From positions 2,822,740 to 2,886,739 of the forward strand of contig NC_049980.1 in the NCBI RefSeq assembly GCF_000003815.2: 64,000 nucleotides of DNA. The letters are read 5' to 3'. Source of the stretch: Branchiostoma floridae (Eukaryota > Chordata > Leptocardii > Amphioxiformes > Branchiostomatidae). A model generated the notes under the pieces. That model was not told where the DNA came from and made no database searches. It saw nothing but the letters and a program-made list of their open reading frames with translations. The stretch's first letter is position 1. Each line of letters begins with the position of its first letter. Both the position numbers and the translations under genes were made by a program. This document shows positions 55,084 to 64,000 of the stretch, one piece after another.

Positions 55084-57206
55084 TACGAAAGACCTTTGGG
55101 ACAAAACCTGTTTTAGCGAAGGAGCTGTATGCTCACAGCAAAGGGGCTGCCTGCTCGGCGAAGGAGCTGTGTGCTCACAGCGAATGGGCTGCGTGCTCGG
55201 CGAACGAGCTGTGTGCTCACAGCAAAGGGGCTGTGTGTTCGGCGAAGTACCTGTGTGCTCACAGCGAAAGAGTTGTGTGCTCACAGCGAAGGGGCTATTA
55301 CACCAGGCTGAAGTTGGCCACCGATTGGTAGCCGCTGATCCAGCCGCCGATTCGTCATTAGACAAAACATAGCATCCCATTCAGACGCCCATTCGAAGAA
55401 ACTGATAATTCCTAATTTCCTTAAATGGATATCAAGAACTGCTGGATGTTGTCTATAACCACCAAATATATGTAGAGTCCATTCCAAGACACCATGAGGG
55501 TTTTTAGGCGATATTTATAATTAGTCTGAATTATTTTGAATAAAAGAATATCTGAGCCACAATAATTAAATCATTTTCAAAAAATTGACTAAGAAAATAC
55601 TCATTTATTTGAATTTCTTTGAATATTTTAGAAACATTTTGAAAGTAACTGTACAAAAATATCTTTATTTAGAATAAATGTGAAACCTCTCTGTGATTAT
55701 TTCACAAATATTTACAAAAAATGGTAAACCTGGCCAAATGGTATACATGTAATTAGTTTATTGGCCCCATAAAAGTAAGCCCTATTGTTGCATCTGTGTG
55801 AATCGCTATCTTCCCAGCCCACTGAACCATTTACAAAAAATGGTAGAAAATGGTAAATAATGGTAGAATGCTGTTATAATTATTTAGAAACCATTAGTAT
55901 CCAATTCCACACCATGAATATTTCCAAAGTTTTACAGGACCAGGGAAATATTTATAAAGTTGAAACAGTGTTAAAAATATTTCTGAAGTATCAAATGTCC
56001 TTAAGACATATAATTACAAAACTTTAAAATCAATTCTAAACAATGGCAACAAACATTCGCATGGTGTCTTGGAATGGACTCTATGTATAAACATAAATAA
56101 TAACAGAAAGTATTATATCAACGATTAAGCACAAATAATAGGCCCAATTGGCGGTCAACTTCAGCCTGGTCTAGAATCGGCTGCCATACGGCTTGTATGT
56201 AGAATGTGAATTTTTAAGACGAATTTAGATAGCTCCTACCCTAACGTATCAAACGAAAAGTATCAAATCTTACGGGCCGAATTTAATTAATGAAATAGAC
56301 AGGAATTAACTAATAGGAAATAACCAAGCAAAGGGGCGTTAAAATCGGCTGCCGTATGGGGAACTAAAACTGAGTTGAAGCAGTTTGGTCTATAAGAAAT
56401 CGGCACTGAGCTCTAGTTCATTAATAGTATATAAGCTATCTAAGTTCCTCTTAAATGTTAACGGGTCACGTTTAGATAAGTAGCAGATTGCACTACAAGC
56501 CATAAGGCAGCCGATTTTAGCGCACCCTTTGCTTAGGTATTTCCTATTAGTTAATTCCCCTCTAGTTGAATCAAATCCGGCCGGTAAGATTTGATACTTC
56601 TTTTGAATACGTTAGGGTATGTGCTAACTAAATTCGTCTCAAAATTCACGGGCCACGTTTAGTTAAGTAGCAGATTGCTCTACAAGCAGTATGGCAGCCG
56701 ATTCTAGACCAGGCTGAAGTTGGCCGCCGATTGGGCCTATTGTTTGTGCTTAATCATTGATATGATATTTTCTGTAATCATTTAATATGTTTATATACAC
56801 ATACATTGGCTGGTAATAGACAATATCCAGCAGTTCTTGATATCCATTTAAGCGTTTAAAGGAAATTAGGAATTTTTAGTTTCTTTAGTTTCTTCGAATG
56901 GGCGTCTGAATGGGATGCTATGATTTGTCTAATGATGAATCGGCGGCTGGATCGGCGGCTACCAATCGATGGCCAACTTCAGCCTGGTGTAATAGCCCCT
57001 TCGCTGTGAGCACACAGCTCTTTCGCTGTGAGCACACAGGTACTTCGCCGACCACACAGTCCCTTCGCTGTGAGCACACAGCTCGTTCGCCGAGCACGCA
57101 GCCCATTCACTGTGAGCACACAAATCTTTCGCCGAGCACGCAGCCCCTTTGCTGTGAGCACACAGCTCCTTCACAAAAACAGGTTTTGTCCCAAAGGTCC
57201 TTCGTA
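55084..57206. mobile_element. Foldback element, ~0.7-kb arms built of short subrepeats
   Basis: The left arm (55084-55473 continued at 56083-56357) pairs with the right arm (56501-57206) as a long inverted repeat. The outer ~200 bp of each arm is made of ~21-bp units such as GCTGTGTGCTCACAGCGAAG alternating with GCTGCGTGCTCGGCGAA. The inner arms share TACACCAGGCTGAAGTTGGC, ATGGATATCAAGAACTGCTG and GGTCTAGAATCGGCTGCC. The centre (about 56360-56500) is the loop. Long TIRs of tandem subrepeats define foldback elements. No transposase and no clear target duplication were seen. Confidence 0.88.
55474..56082. mobile_element. 609-bp TIR element nested in the foldback left arm
   Basis: A perfect 22-bp TIR (starts AGAGTCCATTCCAAG) at both ends, flanked by ATGT (55470-55473 and 56083-56086). 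Removing it restores continuity of the left arm with the uninterrupted right arm. The interior is AT-rich with TTTACAAAAAATGGTA repeated; no ORF. Superfamily not assigned. Confidence 0.85.
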
Positions 57207-57280
57207 TAAATCAAATATTAAATGGGAACATTACATGCTCCCGTAGCCACCAGTGGTTGCTTGTTATTTGCCCCTAAACG

Positions 57281-58892
57281 GGTTTACAGAAAAGGCTGGG
57301 CTGTGTACCAGGGCTGTCTACCTGGGCTGGCTATCATATCTGGCTATCATGTCAAGCTGTTTTAGCAGTAGGGGTTGTTTGTACTCAATGAAGAAGCTAT
57401 GTGTGAAGCTATTGTGTGTGTTACATAACCCAGAGGTTCTGGGTTCAAATCAGTTGATATGCCACCGATCTTGTACCCTTGGGAAGGGCTATTAACACGA
57501 CTTATTGGGCTGATTGGATTAGTCTTAGGACTGGTGGCTAGTTGGTCCAAGGCGTCCAGGAGAGGTTCTTTAGGCACGATCTACGCACAGTTTTTCCCAA
57601 TATCGGCGAGCCTACAACCTCTCGCCGACAGCTTTTTTTCATCGTCTAGATGGAACTACTTTATCGCCATTACGATATCGGGAAAATTTCTCCCGAAAGG
57701 TCCGGACCATTCGTACAATACCTTACCGATAGCTTAGCAGGGGTCCCCGACAGCTTCGCGTGCATGTAGATGCTTCCCGACTTCGGGAAGGCTCATTAGC
57801 AAATAACGCCATTTGGAAAATCTATATGTTTATGACTGCTATATGTTTATGACTGCAAGCGCCATGGGTGTCCGGCCCCCTACGTTCTAGATCCCTCCCG
57901 ACATATCCACAGATATCGGTAAAAACTGTGTGTAGATTGGGCCTTAGTGGCTGTCAGGGTCCAGGCTTCTGCGACATACATTAGGATCGACAATTGAATT
58001 GTGAGGAGCTTTAAAAAAGCGTTGCTAAAAAGTGCAAGGGTCTGGAACTGCTGCCATTCGGTGCTAACTCAGATGACCTCAATACGACAGCAATTACCCC
58101 AGGTGTGGCCATAGGACTTTAAGAGCTTGTGACAGGTCAAAAGGACTATAAATATGAAAACTAGACATTAAAAACGCGTTTTCCTTGGCGAGGTGATAAA
58201 AACTTGTTTTCAACAAGAGAACCATGTACTTTTTTTCTTAAATGTGCATCTCAACTGAATAAAGCTAGGTTTGCTGCAGCTTTTTTGCATATATTCTGAA
58301 ATTATGGTTTCTATGTGTCACAAGCTCTTTAAGATACGCCAAAAAGTAGTTACTCAAGCAACTGGATATGGTTTTGAAACGGTCAGACGTTTCGGATAGA
58401 ATCCACTATCCTTCATCAGTGACACATAGGACTTAAGGTTTTGAACCACTTACATTGGGGAGTAAGGGCCACTAGTCTTTTCCGTAAGTGTGGTGGGTTC
58501 TTTGCCCTATCTGAGGGAGGGCCCTTACCGAAGCTAGGTCTTTCTCTACTCTAGTAAAGGGATTAAAGTCGTGTTAAGAGCCCTTCCCAAACGCATAAGA
58601 TCAGTGTCATATCGACTGATTCGAACCTAGAACCTCTGGGTTATGTAACATACACAGCTCCTTCAAACACAGCTCCTTCACACACAGCCCGTTCACACAC
58701 TGCCACTTCACACAGCTCTTTCTCATAATAACACACAGATCCTTCAGACACAGCTTCTTCGCTGAGCAAAAACAGCCCCTACTGCTAAAACAGCTTTTGT
58801 CCCAATGGGCTTTCGTAGGTCCAAGTAGTCTGACGTGATAGCCAGCCCAGGTAGACAGCCCAGGTAGACAGCCCAGCCTTTTCTGTAAACCC
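57281..58892. mobile_element. Second inverted-repeat element of the foldback-linked family
   Basis: The left arm 57281-57501 (GGTTTACAGAAAAGGCTGGG ... GGGAAGGGCTATTAACACGA) is the inverse of the right arm 58568-58892 (GTCGTGTTAAGAGCCCTTCC ... CCCAGCCTTTTCTGTAAACC). The right arm has more CACACAGCTCCTTCA subrepeats. The interior 58027-58500 is homologous to 1141-1400. It lies 75 bp beyond the foldback element; the two may derive from one larger structure. Confidence 0.75.
58123..58327. mobile_element. 205-bp MITE (GAGCTTGTGACA TIR)
   Basis: GAGCTTGTGACA and its exact complement TGTCACAAGCTC, flanked by TTTAA on both sides (58118-58122, 58328-58332). The related locus near 1240 lacks it. TTTAA could also be read as a TTAA-type duplication. 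Confidence 0.8.
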
Positions 58893-59672
58893 CCCCTTAA
58901 ACTATGCCTCGAGTATGTTGTGAGTTGATACCGTATGTCTGTAGGACTTCATGAGACCTGGAAACGATTAGATTTGCCCCCCCCCCCTAGCAATTTGTTA
59001 CGGTACCTGTTTTGATATCTCGAGTTCTGGACATGCTGTGGTCGTGATATTTGAGCGGTAGATAGCTCTTGTGACTGAGAGTAAGTGGCGTGGTCTGGGC
59101 CCCCTAGCGGCTTGTTTTGGAACTGCAGGGACCGGTTGAGTGTCAGACTTTGAGAGATGATAACTCAAGAAAGGGTCATGGTTTTTGTTATATAGATAGC
59201 TTACTTAGTAAGTGATGCATAATATAGTTAAATCTTAAATGCCAGTTTGAGTCAAATCTGCATAATCAATGAGGACATTTTCTAAACCTGCTCTGTTGCA
59301 TTATAGGACTATTGCAACATGTGGCATTTGTAAATGAGAAAGAGAAGAATATTGATAGATAAATATTTTGCAAATAAAGGCCTAACTTGTGAAGACATCA
59401 ATGAGAAAGTGCTACAATGCAATTGTCGTTTGTGGCATTTGAAAGTTTTATACACGTTAACATCATTATATATTCATAATGAGGACCTCATTTGCATACA
59501 ATATCAGAAAATGTGCTGTGTAGTTGTAGAAGATCAGTTGGATATTGTAAAATTGGCCATGAGTAAAGTTGCCAACTTGATAAAACTAATGCCACACTAT
59601 TATCACTTTTACTACACAAATGAAATTCTCGAATTAAGGGTTAATGACCCGCCCCGAGGTGTACATGTATAT
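58893..59672. repeat. CCCCCTAGCGGCTT-family repeat and AT-rich DNA
   Basis: 58960-59200 matches the repeat at 35.3 kb (GGAAACGATTAGATTT, CCCCCTAGCGGCTTGTTTTG), with a C13 run near 58979. An open frame at 59334-59714 has no recognised domain and ends inside the next hairpin, so it is not accepted as a gene. Confidence 0.5.
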
Positions 59673-59793
59673 GGTGTGATAAACGCCTGGTCCTTTGCTA
59701 TAACCACCGAATGAAACCACTGAGTGAGCGAAGCAAAGTGAACGAGGTGGTTTTATGAGGTGGTTATAGCAAAGGACCAGGCGTTATCACACC
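59673..59793. repeat. Hairpin repeat (GGTGTGATAAACGCC family), third copy
   Basis: The left GGTGTGATAAACGCCTGGTC is mirrored by GACCAGGCGTTATCACACC, with GGTTATAG/CTATAACC inside. Same family as 23113-23232, here at an unduplicated locus. Confidence 0.8.
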
Positions 59794-62100
59794 ATATACA
59801 CTGAGGAACAGGTGTTGATACACCTGTTTTGTCCTCCCTTCCACTTGTTTTTGCATGTGGTGAATTCAAATAAAGAAATAAATAGATAAAGAAACAGGCG
59901 TGTCATTAACGTTATTACCTTCGCCAAGAAGGTTATATTTTCGGTAAAGGCCTCGTGTTGTGTCCCTATATGAAGATCAACAGCATATAAGTAGAGTAGC
60001 TGTTGATGAATTTTTATGATATTTGGTATTTGAGTAGCGGTTGTGGAAACGAAGGTCGTGTTCGAAATGGTTGGCGTAGCACTTTCCGTCGGAACGGCAG
60101 CGGGCTGAGTGTGTGCGTCCGCTTTTTTTGTAGAATTTATAACTCGAGACGTTGTGGATGGTTTTGCATGATATTTGGTGGATAGGTAGAGTTTGGAAAA
60201 AGGAAGGTCAAATCCGATGATGGGCCTCCTAGCGGCGAGTTATTGTGTTGCAGCGGAGGTTCAAAGTTGGAGGTACGTGTTCCTCATGTGCCATCTTTAT
60301 GATTTTTGGGTAGTGGATACGACTTAGGGCGAAAGATCCATCGGGCGAAACGTCCGTAAACCTTTTGGGCAGGGAGTAAGTCGTGCAAGTTTGCCCCCCT
60401 CGCGACCCTTTTTAAAACTGCAGGGGCCGATTTTGTTTTAGACTTTAAAAGGGAATAACTCAAGCACTAGTTCATTCATTTGAATTATTTTTGTCTGAAA
60501 GGCACAAGATAGTAATCTACTTGGAGAGATGCATAAAATTATAATCAGTTGACAATTATCAGAGTTTTCTATATTCTGTTAAACCATCTCATTATCGAAG
60601 GACACATCTGTTTCTCACATGCTCAGCCCAGCCCGAGAGTCTAGATTACATCATTCAGCTGACCATTCCATTTTCAGCAGCGGGTGGGGAATTGTACATA
60701 TTATACAGAAACATTATTTGAACTCAGTCTTTGACATTTTATCCACAAGCTGGCCATTCTGTTGTGTTTTGTATAGGAGTTCTGTGAGTAGTTTTGTAGG
60801 TGTTAACTCATTCAGGCTACTGAATGAACACAAGACATGTCAGGTGCAGTAGATGAAAAAAGGGAATAATTTGGCTAAATTTGCCAAGAGATTTCACAGA
60901 TTTAGCAGTGTATCCAGCGTCAGCCGGTCAGTTCACTCATAGGCCAATTAACCCCTACTGGGCTTTTATTCCTAACTTGGCCAAGGCCCCTTATCATCAT
61001 TTAAGATTCGGCCAGGAAGAAGTCTGGTAGAGACTACATGATTTTGAACAAGAACTATGAAAGTTGCGCTGGAAGGTATCACAACAGTGTACATAATTTT
61101 ATTACTCTGTGACACTGGAGGGTAACCTCCAGTAACAGAGTCTTGTAATTACTTTGTGCGTTGAGTGTTCGCACCTATATCTCTATGTTCCGTATGCCGC
61201 AATCGCATGTGGATTGGCATGTCGTCTGTACTTGGTTGGGAAATGATGCACCTTATTTTTTTTTCGCCGTAGCTGTTTTTATTATGGATGTAATAATTTC
61301 AGAAATCACCCCTACGTCTTCGGTTTATTGGTCCAGGTCTTCGTTATGATTGTGCTTGTGGTAACTAGATACCGTCAAGCAGATGTTGTCCTCGTCAGAA
61401 ATTGACAACCGCTGTGCTACCTCGTACCCGGGAAAGGTAGGCATTTGATTGACAGGAGTCATTAAAGGAACACACAGGAAAGTACATTCCAGAACAGCTG
61501 TTGGAGATGAACTCTGCGATAAGGTTTTGTCAACAACTCGGGAATAAGCAGACACTAACGTGAACACACAATTTTAACCCAGTGAAGCTAGGCTCCCTCA
61601 GGTGTAGGGTATGCAGACGCAGACTTAGCGATAAGGGGCCAGAATATGTACGAGGACAGAGGCGGTTATGGGTACATGGCTCATGTCCCTATCCAGAGCT
61701 TGACATGCAAGTCAAGCAGATATAGGGACACTGGTGACATTGTGACGATCTCCAAGCAAACGTTGGGTAGCACTACACCACGGAACAGGTACGTGCACTA
61801 GCACGTACCATATCAACAGCTCGTTTCTACACATGAATTCTGGAGCAGTGTTAGTTTTCGCAGACTCCCACTGATCATAATATTCATATATGTAAACACC
61901 GAGTCATACACCACGGAAAACATCACAACCAACATACACCATAATTAGGTCACAGAGTTTGTTACCTACGGTCACTTGTTGTAATTGCAAAGAATAACGA
62001 ATTTAGCAAAAAATATCGATCTATGTCAATTGTGCAAATAAGACCTAAAAAAAAGGAGAAAATACTATAATTTCGTATTGGTATATTGTGTCTATAGCTA
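59794..62100. other. Repeat remnants and unique DNA, no gene confirmed
   Basis: 59920-60430 carries dispersed repeats: ACCTTCGCCAAGAAGGTTAT as at 15.8 kb, and GATGGGCCTCCTAGCGG as in the 32-kb array. Beyond 60450 no repeat is recognised. The minus-strand open frame 61325-61567 has no recognised domain. Confidence 0.4.
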
Positions 62101-62106
62101 CCTTGT

Positions 62107-62121
62107 CCCCCCCCCCCCCCC
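62107..62121. repeat. C15 homopolymer
   Basis: Run of 15 C on the plus strand, 55 bp before the snapback MITE. Confidence 0.95.
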
Positions 62122-62175
62122 TCAAGACATAGATCATGTAAATTAGAGCCTCAGTAACAACTTGTGAGGAAATGC

Positions 62176-62280
62176 TAGCCTGGTATCCAGGCGTAATATA
62201 GCTTCCGAGTCTCTTCTCTCCTCTCTGGCAATGAGGAGAGAAGAGACTCGGAAGCTATATTACGGCTGGATACCAGGCTA
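62176..62280. mobile_element. 105-bp snapback MITE with 9-bp target duplication
   Basis: Almost the whole element is one palindrome: 48-bp arms (starting TAGCCTGGTATCCAG, ending CTCTTCTCTCCTC) around a 9-base loop, with a single mismatch. It is flanked by the perfect direct repeat AGGAAATGC (62167-62175 and 62281-62289). A 9-bp duplication is typical of Mutator-like transposases; that link is an inference. Its near-perfection suggests recent insertion. Confidence 0.93.
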
Positions 62281-62289
62281 AGGAAATGC

Positions 62290-64000
62290 TACAAGACTGC
62301 CAAGAGGATTTTAACCTTACAACCTGATTTCTTACAACGTGAATGTACTTGAAGCTATTATATTCTGATATTACATCTTCTTTTGACAATAAACCTGCCA
62401 CCCGGGGTACTTTCATTTGAATGATAGAAATCCAACATTTGACAGTCTATTGTCGCATGAAAATATTATAATATTGCAAGGAGTGTAGCTTAAATCACTT
62501 GACATGTTCGATCCTATTCTTCAACTATGACAGTTTTATGTGATTTTTTTCTCATCAAATTCCTTAAAGAAATAAGTGCAAGAAGGGAAAACATACTCAT
62601 TCTACTGGGCATGTTGTATGTCAGTAACTGTTTATTGCACATGGGTTAAAGACTCAGTCTGTCATAGCATATTAATTATGACATTTCCAACTTTCCTACC
62701 ACAACTATGTTAGTATTTACATCGTCTATTATGCCATGTTTCTCACTACATTGTCTTTAATGGGTGTACGTGAAAAAAGCTAAACGTTTTCAAGCAGTCA
62801 TCAGTTTTTGTTATTGTGCATTCTTAAGTTGGTGTACCTGGAAGAAGTAAGACTGCTAATATTGCATTCAATCAAAAAAACTGACCATAACATGCTTTCA
62901 CACTACCACAAGATTCTTAATTTAGCTACATGTATCTGTAAAAAAATACACCAGTTTGGAAACGTTACACCATACAAATGTATATACTTGATACAATATT
63001 TTGGAGCTGATATTTTTATGCTTTTTTTTTTCTTTAAGAAAACTGTACATTCGGAAACACATTGGAAAGTTTCATGAGGGCTTCATGCATAACTGTTGAG
63101 AAACTGTGCCTTGAGTTTGAACCATCACAGGGAGATGTACATGCTACAGAAATGGGTACATGCGTGATACTCCGACAGGTAGGACACTCAGATACAACAA
63201 CTATAACTCCATAACCTATCTTTCCCAGCTGTTATGTCAGGATGGACCTCCGTCATTGTAGTACATTAGAACTGAGATATGACTAAAAACTTACATTAAT
63301 TTAATCGCTCAGAAAAACGTTACCTGTAACTCTACTTGGAATTTCAAAGCTGCACTTGTGTACTAAATGGTGACGAAATGATCTTAATGTATATAACGTT
63401 ACTAACTATGAGCAGGTACATTTTGTACATATACTTGATATTAGAACATGCCAATGATAATCTCTACTTCTCTAAAAACATGATAATTATACCCTTCAAA
63501 CAAGTCATGTACAAGTACAGCACTAATAAACTAATAATCACCCTTAATATATCATGATCTACTTGTCACAGGGAGGCTCTATCTCGATGCTTTCAAGTGG
63601 AGTGAAATGTCATCACGCAAGACAGAATAAATGAAATTCGTAAAAAACGAATAGACAAAAAAAATTCTAATGCCACTTCTTAATGCCGCTGTCATCACGG
63701 TGTCTAAACATACAGCTTTGTATTGCTGACCAAGGTCTACTTAATGAAACTACACTTGCTCAGTTACGTTTACATTAAAATCTGCATGCCTACCTTCAAG
63801 TATAGATTGAAGTAATAAGAGAGTGGTCAAAAAGCAATGCAAGAATTAGTTATTTTATAACATGCTCCATTTTAGCGAATGAGTTGAAATTTGGCACAAA
63901 GTTAGGTAATGGTACTTATCCTCGAGAGAGAGAGAAATTTAATCATTCTGTTGTTGAGACTTTAAGAGCAACTTAGTAATTATCTTAAAATGGCTGCTCC
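62290..64000. other. No gene seen to window end
   Basis: AT-rich unique DNA. Open stretches at 62808-63077 and 63336-63557 are low-complexity and unrecognised. Confidence 0.4.

Noticed and set aside
54937-57209. Ser/Cys/His-rich ORFs on both strands at each end of the foldback element
   Set aside because: They are translations of the CTGTGAGCACACAG-type subrepeats; mirrored at the two ends.
59334-59714. 126-residue plus-strand ORF
   Set aside because: No domain, low-complexity composition, and it ends inside a hairpin repeat whose arm dictates the last residues.

Overview
The window is invertebrate nuclear DNA: intron-rich genes with GT-AG introns, no operons, many terminal-inverted-repeat (TIR) elements, non-LTR relics, a minisatellite and three assembly gaps (27173-27272, 28544-28647, 33175-33682). 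The two genes are deuterostome-like, and the repeat mix plus a strong excess of the 8-mer TACATGTA fit an amphioxus (Branchiostoma) genome. That assignment is inference.

Two host genes can be reconstructed. (1) Minus strand, 20058 down to 3487: a complete seven-exon SLC66A3 (PQLC3) gene, a PQ-loop membrane protein of about 212 residues. All seven exons join in phase and the product aligns along its length with the vertebrate family. (2) Plus strand, from at least 38476 to 46997: a hippocalcin/VILIP-type neuronal calcium sensor. It has one main exon (start Met, EF1-EF3), one middle exon and two tandem alternative last exons (46764-46838 and 46914-46997). Each last exon completes EF-hand 4 but gives a different C-terminus. 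Its 5' UTR exon and promoter were not found.

Most of the rest is mobile DNA. 0-3.4 kb: non-LTR reverse transcriptase relic, a copy of a foldback-linked repeat, and a CAGGG-TIR element holding a Gypsy RNase H relic. 3.5-20 kb: SLC66A3 introns carrying a Harbinger-like composite, a MITE split by a young 5'-truncated L1 with a 15-bp target duplication, a 49-bp minisatellite and a 130-bp-arm palindrome. 20-32.5 kb: a LINE relic, then two nearly identical copies of a ~4.8-kb segment (A 21931-26660, B 27273-31990) that differ by whole insertions. This may be uncollapsed haplotypes rather than a real tandem duplication. 35-47 kb: calcium sensor gene with TA-flanked MITEs and a palindromic Tc1-like relic in its introns. 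50-64 kb: no host gene seen. It holds a 2.1-kb foldback element with a nested insertion, a second inverted-repeat element, a 105-bp snapback MITE with 9-bp target duplications, and further repeat families.

The two genes show no functional link. The most notable host feature is the duplicated terminal exon of the calcium sensor. The most notable DNA architecture is the foldback element at 55.1-57.2 kb and the filled/empty insertion site shared by segments A and B. All homology calls are from reading translations, without searches.
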